From Halopseudomonas salina (lineage in GTDB: Bacteria; Pseudomonadota; Gammaproteobacteria; Pseudomonadales; Pseudomonadaceae): 64,000 bases of DNA. The notes under the pieces are model-generated. The model had not been told where the DNA came from and did not search any database. It worked only from the letters and a program-made list of their open reading frames with translations. The translations under genes were made by a program, and so were the position numbers. Shown here piece after piece: positions 35,403-44,732 of the stretch. The stretch's first letter is position 1, and each line of letters begins with the position of its first letter. The stretch covers positions 208,981 to 272,980 of the forward strand of contig NZ_VTTI01000003.1 of the NCBI RefSeq assembly GCF_008641105.1. The letters are read 5' to 3'.

Positions 35403-36329
35403 ATGAAGACAAAAACCTTCTCCCAGTCCGCCCTGTCGCTACTGGCGGCCGGCGCCTTGATGTTTTCCGCCAGCGCGTTTGCGATGAATCCGACCCCACC
35501 TCCACCAACCGACCCAGGCCCAACGCCTGGCGAGCCAAGCCCTTTCCAGCGCGGCCCGAACCCCAGCGTCTCCTTCCTTGAGGCCTCTACGGGTCCCTAC
35601 TCGGTTCGCACCAGTAACGTATCAAGCTGGTCCACCGGGTTTGGTGGTGGAACCATCCACTACCCCACAGGCACCACGGGCACCATGGCGGCGATCGTTG
35701 TGATCCCAGGTTTTGTTTCAGCTGAATCGTCCATCGAGTGGTGGGGCCCGAAACTCGCCTCCCACGGTTTTGTTGTCATGACCATCGATACCAACAGCGG
35801 TTTTGATCAGCCGCCAAGTCGTGCACGTCAGATCAACAGTGCACTGGACTATCTGATCGACCGTAATACTTCGCGCTTCAGCCCGGTAAACGGCATGATC
35901 GATGAAACCCGCCTGGGCGTTGTCGGTTGGTCCATGGGGGGTGGCGGCAGCCTGCGTGTGGCTGAAGAAGGGCGTCTGGGTGCGGTTATTCCGCTGGCGC
36001 CATGGGATACCACTAACTTCCGTGATGTGCACACCCCTGCGCTGATCTTCGCTTGCCAATCGGACATCATTGCGCCTGTCTGGCAGCACGCCTCGCCGTT
36101 CTACAACGAGATTCCCGACAGCACGCCGAAGGCCTTTGTCGAGATCGATGGCGGTAGCCATTACTGTGCCAACGGCGGTGGCGTGAATAACGATGTGCTG
36201 AGCCGCTTTGGTGTTTCCTGGATGAAGCTGCACCTGGATCAGGACGAGCGCTACAGACAGTTCCTGTGTGGCCCGGATCACGAGTCGGATCGCGACATCT
36301 CCGAGTATCGTGGCAACTGCTCCTATTAA
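35403..36329 (+). CDS. Secreted polyester hydrolase, PETase/PE-H-like cutinase
   Basis: 308 residues with a Sec signal peptide ending near AFA (27) and a Pro-rich linker. The alpha/beta-hydrolase core matches bacterial type II polyester hydrolases: catalytic Ser177 in GWSMGG, Asp221 in CQSDIIAP, His253 in GGSHYC. Trp201 in APWD corresponds to the mobile Trp of IsPETase. Four cysteines are placed like the two disulfides of type II enzymes (Cys218-Cys255, and a C-terminal pair in FLCGP and GNC). From memory it is closest to PE-H of Halopseudomonas aestusnigri. It should hydrolyse aliphatic or aromatic polyesters, cutin or lipids outside the cell. The ATG at 35403 follows GGAG; a longer start at 35325 is unlikely. 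A terminator follows. Confidence 0.93.
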   Translation: MKTKTFSQSALSLLAAGALMFSASAFAMNPTPPPPTDPGPTPGEPSPFQRGPNPSVSFLEASTGPYSVRTSNVSSWSTGFGGGTIHYPTGTTGTMAAIVVIPGFVSAESSIEWWGPKLASHGFVVMTIDTNSGFDQPPSRARQINSALDYLIDRNTSRFSPVNGMIDETRLGVVGWSMGGGGSLRVAEEGRLGAVIPLAPWDTTNFRDVHTPALIFACQSDIIAPVWQHASPFYNEIPDSTPKAFVEIDGGSHYCANGGGVNNDVLSRFGVSWMKLHLDQDERYRQFLCGPDHESDRDISEYRGNCSY

Positions 36330-36349
36330 GTAGCAGGCAACAGCCTCTA

Positions 36350-36384
36350 AATGCCGGGCCCGATAACGGGCCCGGCATTTTGTT
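36350..36384 (+). terminator. Rho-independent terminator of the polyester hydrolase gene
   Basis: A 12-bp stem (ATGCCGGGCCCG at 36351-36362 with CGGGCCCGGCAT at 36367-36378) is followed by TTTTGTTG. Confidence 0.9.
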
Positions 36385-36510
36385 GTCTGACGTCCGGGCG
36401 GCAGACATAACCACCGCCAAGGTTCTCTGATCAGCATCTGTGACTGTAGCGGACAACAAGACACCAACACGCTAGCCTGCTGACTTCACTAACGAATAGC
36501 AGGTTGCGAC

Positions 36511-37293
36511 ATGACTAAGGCAGCGGGCAGACAATCAATCTTTATCACAGGTGCAGCATCGGGCATGGGCCGCGAGACTGCACGGCTTTTCAACCAGCAG
36601 GGCTGGTTTGTTGGCGCTTTCGATGTCGACAAGAATGGTCTTGATGCCTTGCAAGCCGAGCTAGGCGCTGCCAACTGCCTGGTACATGCGCTTGATGTGA
36701 GTGACAAGGGCCAGTTTGAATCAGCGGTAACCGCGTTTTCGGATGCAACAGACGGACGCATGGATATCCTGTTCAATAACGCCGGTATCGCAATGCGTGG
36801 CTTCTTCGACGAGATGCCCCTGGAAGACCAGCTGCGCATGATTCAGGTCAATCTGGTCGGAGTACTCAATGGCATCTACACCGCATTGCCGTTGCTGAAA
36901 GCGACACCCAACGCACTCTGCTTCACCACCTCCTCCTCTTCCGCCACCATGGGCATGCCGCTGATCGCGGTGTACGCAGCGACAAAGCACGCCGTCAAGG
37001 GGCTTACCGAGGCCCTATCCAACGAATTCCGGCGCTTCGACGTACGCTGTGCCGACGTGCTGCCGGGGTTGATTCGCACCGGCATGCCATCGGATGAACT
37101 GCTGCGGGACGCGCCAACCACCGGGCCCTTTCGCGTGGTCGAAGCCGTCGAAGTCGCTCGCGCGGTAATGGACGCCTACAGTTCGGAGACCCTGCACTGG
37201 TTTGTGCCGAGCGAACTGGCAGATCTGGACAAGGCTGCCGGCAACACCCCCGAGATTTTGCGCGACAAGCTAGGCAAGCACATGAAGGCCTGA
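36511..37293 (+). CDS. Short-chain dehydrogenase/reductase
   Basis: 260 residues. The Rossmann motif ITGAASGMGRETA (about 12-24), LFNNAGIAMRG, the catalytic serine in TTSSSSAT and the YAATK catalytic Tyr/Lys are all present, so it is a classical NAD(P)-dependent oxidoreductase. Substrate unknown; the neighbours give no clear hint. It is convergent with the peroxidase gene, and the two genes end only 8 bases apart. Confidence 0.9.
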   Translation: MTKAAGRQSIFITGAASGMGRETARLFNQQGWFVGAFDVDKNGLDALQAELGAANCLVHALDVSDKGQFESAVTAFSDATDGRMDILFNNAGIAMRGFFDEMPLEDQLRMIQVNLVGVLNGIYTALPLLKATPNALCFTTSSSSATMGMPLIAVYAATKHAVKGLTEALSNEFRRFDVRCADVLPGLIRTGMPSDELLRDAPTTGPFRVVEAVEVARAVMDAYSSETLHWFVPSELADLDKAAGNTPEILRDKLGKHMKA

Positions 37294-37301
37294 CCTGACG
37301 A

Positions 37302-38417
37302 TCAGGGTGCGTCGGGAAGCTCCTCCGGCATGCTTTGGTAGCGCATATCCCCATCAAGGGACAACAGGAATGCCTTTAGATCAGCCAGCTCGCCCTGGTC
37401 AAGCTCCAGTGGCTTGATCAGTGGTGAGAGTTGCGCCAAGGGCACATCATCGCTTTTGTCCACCGTTGGTGCGTTCTGCCACCAACCCATGTTGTAAAGC
37501 GGCAGCAGCATATCCAGATTTGCGACGAAGCCGTTGTGCATATAAGGCACCGTAGCGCTGTGCCCACGCAAGGGTGGCGTGCGAAAAGCCCCAACATGCT
37601 CCGGCTTGCCTGTCTCGCGGTAACGACCCTCGAAATTGCCCATCTCGTGGAATGAGGTGCCCAAATGATGGAACTGGCCGTCGCTGAGCAGCGGCCCATT
37701 GTGGCAGTTCATGCACCGGGCCTTGGTTCTGAACAGGTGTAGTCCACGAATTTCCTGATCATTCAGCGCTTGCTTGTCACCGCGCATAAACCGGTCGAAG
37801 GGGGTGTCGGGCATGGTCATGGACCGCACGAAGGTGGCGATAGCCTGGGTTATGCGCTCGGGGTTTACCTCCGGCGTACCAAAGGCTGCCTCGAAAAGGG
37901 GCTGATAACCTGGCACCTCCCCCAGTTTGCGCGACGCCTTTTGCGGATCCCCTGCCATTTCTATCGGGTTGGTCCAACTGGCTAGCGCCTGTTGTTCCAG
38001 GGTCTGCGCCCGGCCGTCCCAGAACAGGTGCTCAAGGAATCCAGCATTGAGAATACCGGGAGAGTTCATCTCACCCTGTATGCGGTTGTGACCGATAGCC
38101 ACTCGCCGTCCATCGGCCCAGCCGAGGTCTGGATCATGACAGTTCGCACAGGCAATCTGCCCCGACGCTGACAGGCGTCGCTCGAAAAACAGCTGCTTGC
38201 CCAGAGACTGCCGGGCCGCCGAAAACGGATTGCCCTGCGGATGGACCACCTTTTGTGGCTGCGCAGCCAGGGGCTGCGCCTGAACACCCGGATCGATCAG
38301 TGCGGGAGGCCAGTGCGCCTGTTCCTGACGATAGGCATCGACCAGCTTTGGGTCGCCATAGGCCAGCGTTGTCAGCGCCGACAGCAGACAGACTAGAGAA
38401 AGAAACCTGATCAGAAT
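37302..38417 (-). CDS. Dihaem cytochrome c peroxidase (CcpA/MauG family), probable non-ATG start
   Basis: Two c-haem sites are visible: CANCH near the start and CMNCH in the middle, with HLFWDGRA, PYMHNG and the conserved linker of bacterial dihaem peroxidases, which reduce H2O2 in the periplasm. From a GTG at 38249 the protein would lack an export signal, which it needs. Reading on upstream in frame gives a good signal peptide (RFLSLVCLLSALTTLAYG), but no ATG, GTG or TTG precedes it. An ATT at 38417, with GTGGGG before it, is the likeliest start, giving about 371 residues and a 7-base overlap with the TonB receptor stop. Translational coupling to the receptor is therefore likely. The start is uncertain. 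Confidence 0.8.
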   Translation of the reverse strand: MLIRFLSLVCLLSALTTLAYGDPKLVDAYRQEQAHWPPALIDPGVQAQPLAAQPQKVVHPQGNPFSAARQSLGKQLFFERRLSASGQIACANCHDPDLGWADGRRVAIGHNRIQGEMNSPGILNAGFLEHLFWDGRAQTLEQQALASWTNPIEMAGDPQKASRKLGEVPGYQPLFEAAFGTPEVNPERITQAIATFVRSMTMPDTPFDRFMRGDKQALNDQEIRGLHLFRTKARCMNCHNGPLLSDGQFHHLGTSFHEMGNFEGRYRETGKPEHVGAFRTPPLRGHSATVPYMHNGFVANLDMLLPLYNMGWWQNAPTVDKSDDVPLAQLSPLIKPLELDQGELADLKAFLLSLDGDMRYQSMPEELPDAP

Positions 38418-41158
38418 CGATACCCCACTTCCAGCCAGTACTGACGGCCAACGCCAAACAGTTGCACGCCGGACTCGGCCCGCACCACGTTGTCGTTGTC
38501 GGTCACATTCACCAGGTCAACGCGAACGTAGGGCGACGCCTCACGCATCAACTGATACTCCACACTCATATCCCAGCGCAGCGCACTGCCCTGCTCTTCA
38601 ACTTCGTATCGATAGAGCCCGGTAGCAGGTTCACGGCTAAGGCGGCGCAGGGACTGATAGCCATCGGTAAACGCCAAGCTATTGCGTACAAACAGGCGGT
38701 CATCGAGGGCATGGCTGATCAGATCGAGATTGATACTGATCGGGGTGGCAAAATCATCTGCCGGGAGGTCTCGGCGCTTGATACGCGATCCCTCGAAAAT
38801 AACCTCTTCATTTCCATCATCGGTGGACAGGTACCCGCCTGAACCATCGCCATAGGTGGAGTCGGTTTCCTTGTCCATCCAGGACGCGGTGCTGTGAACT
38901 GCCCAGTTGATGCCCATCCAGTGCATCGGCCTGGAGCGCCAGAACAGATCCACCTGATGGGTCAGACTGGAGCCGGAATTCTCGAACCACTCGATATCGC
39001 GATCGTTGTCACGCTCTGTTCTGATCTGGTCTTCACCACGGCGTTGTACCAGTTGGATCCCCGCCTGACCTGTCAGCAAGGGACCGGAAAGACCCAGGCT
39101 GTACTCGTCGTCATAGGGGGTATTCAGGTCCAGGTATTGCCATCTACGTGCTGAATCAACCAGTTCAAAGGGATCATCCGGCGAGGTGCGTTCGCGGACG
39201 ATCAGCAGGCTGCGCTCTTTCTCCCGTAACCGATAGGATAGAAAGGATTTGCCGTAATAGCGGTTGGCACCAGCAGCCAGGCGGTACTGATGGTCTGCAC
39301 CCAGATTAATCCCTGCGAGCAGCCGCGGCGCAAAGTTGGTGTTGCCCAGCCAGCCGTCCCGTTCAAGACGTGTGCCGGTGCGCCAGAACAATCTGTCATG
39401 CTCGCCTGCCAGCTCGGTAAATAGAGCAGAATTGATGTTGGAAAAATCCAGCTTGCCGGCCTGATAAATGATTTCCGAGGTTTGATATTGGTCTTCAGGA
39501 GCCCAGGAGCCGGGGCTGGTCTGTGGGGGCAGCGGCTGGGTAAAGTCCAGCTTGTATTCGTTCACGATAAAATCGATGCCGCGGTCCTGCTGGTAGTCGA
39601 TCCAGGAGGCTTCGGCGCCGTAGGCAAGGTTCAGGCTGCGGGTCAGAGGGGTATTGAACTTCGCAGATGCACCAAGAGTCCGCTGTTCGTTGGCCAGGTC
39701 ACCGAAACCGCCGACCATGCCGGAATCGTAAATACTGGTGTTCTTGTACTGGTTCAGCACGTTGTTGGCGTATTCGCGCTCGTCCGCTGTGATACCAGCA
39801 TTGACGTTCAGGTCCATTCGCGTGGCGCCCAGATCGGTAGCGAAATTCACACTCAGATTAAGCCCGTTGTGCTGACTCTCGAAATCCGAGTCGCGATAAT
39901 TGATCAGAAAGCTGTCTTCGCTGAAATCACTGTAGGCGAGCGAGGCATTCAGTTCATAGTCACGCTCCAGCAGATCCATACGTACCACTCCAAAGCGCGA
40001 CCGGCTATCAAGGGAGGTTTCCTCGCCAGGTTTGAAAATGCGGCCCGTCTCGGCGAAATAATCCCAGTCCAAAGCTGCAACCTGTTTCTGCCTGATGGTC
40101 GAGCGCTTTTCACTGAAGCCGGCAAAAACGCCAATATCACCAAAGCGGGTTGCACCATTGACCGAGCCCTCGCTCTTGGAGAAGTTCGGCTGGAATTCGC
40201 CCGGTACCCCAGTGACAGCCTGTGCCGCGCCATCACTGAATTCACCCTCCTGGGATTTATCAACATGGAACGAGGTCCAGCTGTCACGGGTGCCTCGAAC
40301 GTTGATATCAAAGCTGTCCCGGCCGTCGTAGGCGCGAGTTTCGGCCTTGACCACCCCGCCGCTAAAGCCGCCCTCACTGGCAGATGCGTTGACGTCGATC
40401 ACCTCTATCCGGCCGAGGAAGTCGGTATCAACAAACAGCCCCTGGGAGTGGCCAGCCACGCTGGTGTAGTTGTCGGCGCTTTCCTTCAAAGCCGGGTCGA
40501 GCAGATTGTCGATCGACCCTCCGTCGAGCATGATCTTGTTCTGATAGGCCGCAGCACCTCGAATGGATAGCTCGGCAGGCTTAAGATCGCCCTGCTGCAA
40601 GCTTGAGCTGGCGGTATTGTCGACCCGTACCGAGGGCAGCAGACTAAGCGTTTCAGCCAGGTCCGAGCGCATCGCGTCGCGCATTTCGTCACTTTCAATG
40701 ACCTTCACGTCGGCATCTGTCTGGTGTCCGACTACCAGCATCTGTGGCAGCGCCGCAGGCGCCAAGCGGTCGGCAGGCCCTGTCGAACGCTTGATCCAGT
40801 AGGCATTCTCCGACTGGGCCACCGCTTCCATACGGGTGCCATATAGCAATCGCTCAAGCGCTTGGGTAACAGAGTAATTGCCATCAAGCCCGGCGCTTTG
40901 CAGACCTTCGGTAAGAGCTGCGGGAAATGACAGCAGCAGATCCGCCTGCTGTCCGAAGTCTGTCAGCGCACGCTCCAGGTCACCAGCCGGAACTTTGAAG
41001 TACCGCTGCCCAACTTCGCTAGCTGGCTGTGAGGCCTCACCCTGCGTCTGGGCGCCCGCCTGCAGGGGCAGCGCCGCGCAAAGGCTGATCATGCCGATCA
41101 GCAGACCTTTGCGTGCATCTAATGGATGGCCGGTACGGGGACAAAAAACAGGCGCCAT
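38411..41158 (-). CDS. TonB-dependent outer-membrane receptor with STN signalling domain
   Basis: 915 residues. A signal peptide ends near QAGAQ. Residues about 52-110 are a secretin/STN domain (YFKVPAGDLERALTDFGQQ), the periplasmic signalling domain of FecA-type receptors. The plug follows with IRGAAAYQNKIMLDGG, and the beta-barrel ends in the expected aromatic residue (EVGYRF). Operon order fecI-fecR-receptor-peroxidase on the minus strand indicates surface signalling for an iron complex, haem or other substrate. The Fur-like box at 41209-41227 lies upstream. AGAGGA lies 7 bases before the ATG. The ligand is not evident. Confidence 0.92.
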   Translation of the reverse strand: MAPVFCPRTGHPLDARKGLLIGMISLCAALPLQAGAQTQGEASQPASEVGQRYFKVPAGDLERALTDFGQQADLLLSFPAALTEGLQSAGLDGNYSVTQALERLLYGTRMEAVAQSENAYWIKRSTGPADRLAPAALPQMLVVGHQTDADVKVIESDEMRDAMRSDLAETLSLLPSVRVDNTASSSLQQGDLKPAELSIRGAAAYQNKIMLDGGSIDNLLDPALKESADNYTSVAGHSQGLFVDTDFLGRIEVIDVNASASEGGFSGGVVKAETRAYDGRDSFDINVRGTRDSWTSFHVDKSQEGEFSDGAAQAVTGVPGEFQPNFSKSEGSVNGATRFGDIGVFAGFSEKRSTIRQKQVAALDWDYFAETGRIFKPGEETSLDSRSRFGVVRMDLLERDYELNASLAYSDFSEDSFLINYRDSDFESQHNGLNLSVNFATDLGATRMDLNVNAGITADEREYANNVLNQYKNTSIYDSGMVGGFGDLANEQRTLGASAKFNTPLTRSLNLAYGAEASWIDYQQDRGIDFIVNEYKLDFTQPLPPQTSPGSWAPEDQYQTSEIIYQAGKLDFSNINSALFTELAGEHDRLFWRTGTRLERDGWLGNTNFAPRLLAGINLGADHQYRLAAGANRYYGKSFLSYRLREKERSLLIVRERTSPDDPFELVDSARRWQYLDLNTPYDDEYSLGLSGPLLTGQAGIQLVQRRGEDQIRTERDNDRDIEWFENSGSSLTHQVDLFWRSRPMHWMGINWAVHSTASWMDKETDSTYGDGSGGYLSTDDGNEEVIFEGSRIKRRDLPADDFATPISINLDLISHALDDRLFVRNSLAFTDGYQSLRRLSREPATGLYRYEVEEQGSALRWDMSVEYQLMREASPYVRVDLVNVTDNDNVVRAESGVQLFGVGRQYWLEVGYRF

Positions 41159-41208
41159 GCGCTGATCCTCTCAAGTGATAAACAGGGTTTCTATTGAACC
41201 TGTCGCAT

Positions 41209-41227
41209 GAGAATGAGAATCAGCTCA
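41209..41227 (-). promoter_or_regulatory. Candidate Fur box before the TonB receptor
   Basis: The plus-strand 19-mer begins GAGAATGAGAATCA and matches the Fur consensus GATAATGATAATCATTATC at 12 of 19 positions by eye, including the core AATGAxAATCA. It lies 51 bases upstream of the receptor start and between fecR and the receptor, which suggests a separate iron-responsive promoter there. Confidence 0.6.
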
Positions 41228-41251
41228 TCTAAAATGATTTTTATTCTCTTG

Positions 41252-42274
41252 TCAGAGACTCTTTGGGGCAGGCACCAGCGTTGTCCACAAGGGGCCAACG
41301 CGCCTGATCTGTAGAGGAAGGTTCGCTGCCAGCGCGTCGAGCACCGGATTGAGTTCGGCAATGGGATAGGTGCCCGACACCTTCAGATTTCTTAAGACGG
41401 GCGCGGATCGAATCACGCCCGGGTGGTATCGACTCAACTCCTCAAGAAACGCGGGCAGTAACATGCTGCGCGCCACAATCATGCCGCGTGCCCAGGCCGC
41501 ATCGGTCTCGTCGGCAGCCAGGGTCAGCAGCGCACCGTGCCGATTGAACATCAATGCCTGACCGCTCTCGACCAGGCTGCCGTGCCCGCTCTCGAACGGC
41601 TGGACTCGGACTCGACCACGATAGACACCAACACGGGTTTTGTCCGCCAACTGCCTGACCGAAAATCGCGTCCCTATCGGCGTGATCTGTCCCTGGTCGG
41701 TAGTCACGCGCACCTGCATGCCGGGCAGCTCCGCGTTGGTGGTGTCCCGATCACTACCGGTGCTTATCAGAATCTCCCCACGCAGTATCTCTATACCGAG
41801 CTCACCGGTGGTCGGTACTACCCGCACCGCCGTTTCGCTGTTCAGTGTCAGTTCGGTACCGTCAGAGAGTATTACCCTGTGACGCTCGCCCATGCCGGTA
41901 CGATAATCCGCAGTCCATGCCTCCCACGGCCGCTCCTGCTGCGAGTAGATACCTCCACCCGCCAGCAGCAGGACCATTGCCATGCCTTTGAGCACGCTGC
42001 GGCGGGGCACTCCCGCATCAATCAAAGCCCGCTGCGCGGCACTGCCCACCGACCCGGTACCGACTTGCTGGAATCGGAGATTGACCCGCTCGATCTGTTG
42101 CCACGCACGCTCGTGCTCCGGGTGCTCATTACGCCACCGCGCGATTGCTATTGTGCAGGAACCAGGCTGGTCGGCGTCCTGCCAGGCGAGGAAGAGCTCG
42201 ACTGCACGTTCGGCTACCGCAGGCGCAATCGGCCTGTAATCTGCTGCAGAACTAGGCGAGTCTGGCGGAGTCAT
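41252..42274 (-). CDS. fecR: FecR family anti-sigma/transducer protein
   Basis: 340 residues. The N-terminal part (LFLAWQDADQPGSCTIAIARWRNEHPEHERAW) is the DUF4880/FecR sigma-binding segment. One membrane helix lies near residue 95-110 (VLKGMAMVLLLAGGGIY), and a periplasmic FecR domain follows (GERHRVILSDGTELTLNSET, GTRFSVRQL, VRVQ). It relays the receptor's signal to the FecI-type sigma factor. It overlaps the sigma gene by 23 bases. Confidence 0.9.
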   Translation of the reverse strand: MTPPDSPSSAADYRPIAPAVAERAVELFLAWQDADQPGSCTIAIARWRNEHPEHERAWQQIERVNLRFQQVGTGSVGSAAQRALIDAGVPRRSVLKGMAMVLLLAGGGIYSQQERPWEAWTADYRTGMGERHRVILSDGTELTLNSETAVRVVPTTGELGIEILRGEILISTGSDRDTTNAELPGMQVRVTTDQGQITPIGTRFSVRQLADKTRVGVYRGRVRVQPFESGHGSLVESGQALMFNRHGALLTLAADETDAAWARGMIVARSMLLPAFLEELSRYHPGVIRSAPVLRNLKVSGTYPIAELNPVLDALAANLPLQIRRVGPLWTTLVPAPKSL

Positions 42275-42785
42275 CGCTCGTCATCCTCGAGAAATAGCAC
42301 TGCGTGGCAGCCATCACCAGATAGCGTTTGACCGTACTGATCGATATACCCAGCAGAGCTGCGATGTCCCGTTGCTTCATCCCGTCGAGTTGCACCAACA
42401 GAAAGGCTCGCTTGGCCAAAGGAGGAAGTCCGTCAAGCATGCTGTCGATCTCGACCAGTGTTTCAATCAGAACAAGCTGCTCCTGGGGGTCCGGGGCGTA
42501 AGCTTCCGGTATTTGCGCCAGAGCATCCAGATAGGCCTGTTCGATGCGTGACCGGCGCCAATGATCAATCAAAACCCGCTTTGCCACTGTCATCAGGTAG
42601 GCACGCGGCTCAAGAGCATCGATTACCTCGTTTCGGCCGAGCAGCCGCAAAAAGGTATCCTGCAACAGATCAGAGGCCCGCTGCGAGCAGCCGATTTTCT
42701 GATAGAGCCAGCGTTGCAGCCATCTCTGGTTATCGGCATATAAATGCTCGATCTCTTCATGTGTGCTGGCTTTGGTGGAGGGCAT
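42252..42785 (-). CDS. fecI: FecI-type ECF sigma factor
   Basis: About 177 residues. Region 2 (DLLQDTFLRLL, PRAYLMTVAKRVLIDHWRR) and region 4 (LPPLAKRAFLLVQLDGMKQRDIAALLGISISTVKRYL) match the iron-starvation sigma factors. It should drive the receptor operon once signalled via FecR. The ATG at 42785 has GAG nine bases upstream; a GTG at 42827 would add 14 residues. A Fur-like box lies about 80 bases upstream. Confidence 0.9.
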   Translation of the reverse strand: MPSTKASTHEEIEHLYADNQRWLQRWLYQKIGCSQRASDLLQDTFLRLLGRNEVIDALEPRAYLMTVAKRVLIDHWRRSRIEQAYLDALAQIPEAYAPDPQEQLVLIETLVEIDSMLDGLPPLAKRAFLLVQLDGMKQRDIAALLGISISTVKRYLVMAATQCYFSRMTSDDSARLA

Positions 42786-42866
42786 GGCGTCACTCGATCT
42801 ACAGGGTGCCGGCAAGGATGTACTCACCAGCGCCCGACAGCAGTCTCTATGACGCGAACTCTAAAT

Positions 42867-42885
42867 GGTTTTGATTCTCATTTCA
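42867..42885 (-). promoter_or_regulatory. Candidate Fur box before fecI
   Basis: Read on the minus strand the site contains AAATGAGAATCAAAA and matches the 19-base Fur consensus at 12 positions by eye, with the same AATGAGAATCA core as the site before the receptor. It lies about 80 bases from the fecI start, consistent with iron control of the whole unit. Confidence 0.65.
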
Positions 42886-42893
42886 ATAACTGA

Positions 42894-43268
42894 TCAATTG
42901 TTGCCCGACAGACGATCTGCGCGAGCCTCATTACCCATCTGGGTTGCATCCGGCATGGTGGCAGAATCGCTCTCGAAGTCCGGACTGTGCACTTCGGAGT
43001 CCATCGGCATGTGGCTATAGCGCTCAATATCCTGGTTATGACTCTGCCCGCTATGTTTCGTCTCCAGCTCGCTCATCGCTCTTTTGAGCTCACATTGCCC
43101 GCTGGCGCCCCTGGCAAGAACCATCCCGCCGATGGCAAATTCGACTATCCCCATCAGCCCTCCACGGCGTATGCCCTTGCCGAGCAATAGGAGACCGCCG
43201 GCGACTGATGCGAAACGTTCAAACCCTTGTACATTCGGTGCCTGATTGACTTTTGGTGTCTGCTGCAT
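42894..43268 (-). CDS. YgaP-like membrane protein (DUF2892-type)
   Basis: 124 residues. Residues 12-55 (VQGFERFASVAGGLLLLGKG, then GGLMGIVEFAIGGMVLARG) form two short hydrophobic segments of the kind found in DUF2892 proteins. The remaining 65 residues are hydrophilic, His/Ser/Asp-rich and probably disordered. Function unknown. AGCGGAG precedes the ATG. The Fur-like box lies just beyond its stop but belongs to the next gene downstream on the same strand. Confidence 0.65.
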   Translation of the reverse strand: MQQTPKVNQAPNVQGFERFASVAGGLLLLGKGIRRGGLMGIVEFAIGGMVLARGASGQCELKRAMSELETKHSGQSHNQDIERYSHMPMDSEVHSPDFESDSATMPDATQMGNEARADRLSGNN

Positions 43269-43364
43269 GGTTGTTCTCCGCTTGAGTGGTTACTGTAGAT
43301 GGACTCTGCGGCGCGTCGGGTGTTCCCGGTGCAGAACTGTCATTCCAGACCACCGGTCACCTAT

Positions 43365-44732
43365 TCAGGCGACCACACGATAACAGGGCACATATTCGGC
43401 AGCGCCGGGCAGCTTCATGCGGTGCTGCGCTACGAAGGCTTCCAGTAATTTGCCGAGCGGCTCGGTAATCGATTCATCACCATGAATCTCGTAAACGCCA
43501 TGCTTCTCGATCCGGCGAATCCCCTTATCCTTGACGTTGCCCGCGACGATGCCGGAGAACGCACGACGCAAGTTGGCAGCAAGCTCATGGGCGGGTAAAT
43601 CGCGGCGCAACTGCAGGCTGGCCATGTTGGCATGTGTGGGGTCGAACGGCAGTTGGAATCCTTCCTCGATCTTCAGTAGCCAATTGAAGTGGTAGGCATC
43701 ATTGTGCGCACGCCTGAAGTCGGTAACCTCACGCAGGCCCTGGGCCATGGCGCGGGCGACGGCCGCCGGATCATCAATAATAACCTCATAGCGTTGCTGT
43801 GCCTGGTCCCCCAGGGTAGCCCCGACAAACGCATGCAGTTGGTGCAGGTATGCCTCGGCGCTTTTTGGCCCGGTAAGAACAACCGGAAATGGCAGCGACT
43901 GGTTGTCCGGATGCAACAGAATACCCAGCAGGTAGAGAAACTCCTCTGCGGTACCCACGCCACCCGGGAAGATGATGATGCCGTGACCAACGCGCACGAA
44001 GGCTTCAAGACGCTTCTCAATGTCCGGCAGAATAACCAGCTCGTTGACGATCGGATTGGGCGCTTCGGCGGCGATGATGCCGGGTTCGGTCAACCCCAGG
44101 TAGCGACCGTTGTTGATCCGCTGTTTGGCGTGGGCAATCGCGGCGCCCTTCATGGGACCTTTCATGACACCCGGACCGCACCCGGTGCAGATATCCAGAC
44201 TGCGCAGACCCAGCTCATGCCCTACCTTCTTGGTGTACTTGTATTCCTCGGTATTGATTGAGTGCCCACCCCAGCAAACGACCATTTTTGGCTCCAGACC
44301 CGGCTGCAAAGTCCGCGCATTGCGCAGCAGGTGAAAAACATAGTCGGTGATGCCCTGTGAATTGGTCAGGTCAATGCGCGGACTACCCAGCTCACTTTCG
44401 GTATAAACCACATCGCGCAGTGCGCTGAACAGCATCTCGCGGGTGCTTGCAATCATCTCGCCATCGACAAAGGCATCCGCCGGTGCGTTGATCAATTCAA
44501 GCCGAACCCCGCGCTCCTGCTGGTGAATCCTGACATCGAAATCTTCGTAGGCTTCGAGAATGGCCTTGGCATTGTCGATCTGGACGCCGGTATTGAGAAT
44601 CGCTAACGCGCACTGCCGGAACAAACGGTAAGTACTACCTGAACCCGCTGCGCTCAATTGCTGAACTTCGATCTGGGAAAGGGTTTCGAGGGTGCCCTTG
44701 GGACTGACTGATACGTTAATTACGTTGCGCAT
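43365..44732 (-). CDS. ppnN: Nucleotide 5'-monophosphate nucleosidase PpnN
   Basis: 455 residues, the normal length for PpnN/YgdH. The catalytic LOG-like core is clear: CWGGHSINTEEYKYTKKVG, the TGCGPGVMKGPM motif and FPGGVGTAEEFLYLLGI (the PGGxGTxxE nucleotide-binding signature). The N-terminal 140 residues and C-terminal KGIRRIEKHGVYEIHGD are PpnN-specific regulatory domains. It splits nucleoside monophosphates into base and ribose 5-phosphate and, in E. coli, is stimulated by (p)ppGpp. It is a stand-alone gene. Confidence 0.93.
   Translation of the reverse strand: MRNVINVSVSPKGTLETLSQIEVQQLSAAGSGSTYRLFRQCALAILNTGVQIDNAKAILEAYEDFDVRIHQQERGVRLELINAPADAFVDGEMIASTREMLFSALRDVVYTESELGSPRIDLTNSQGITDYVFHLLRNARTLQPGLEPKMVVCWGGHSINTEEYKYTKKVGHELGLRSLDICTGCGPGVMKGPMKGAAIAHAKQRINNGRYLGLTEPGIIAAEAPNPIVNELVILPDIEKRLEAFVRVGHGIIIFPGGVGTAEEFLYLLGILLHPDNQSLPFPVVLTGPKSAEAYLHQLHAFVGATLGDQAQQRYEVIIDDPAAVARAMAQGLREVTDFRRAHNDAYHFNWLLKIEEGFQLPFDPTHANMASLQLRRDLPAHELAANLRRAFSGIVAGNVKDKGIRRIEKHGVYEIHGDESITEPLGKLLEAFVAQHRMKLPGAAEYVPCYRVVA

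Noticed and set aside
39482..40570. 362-residue frame opposite the TonB receptor
   Set aside because: No family features and fully covered by a strong gene.
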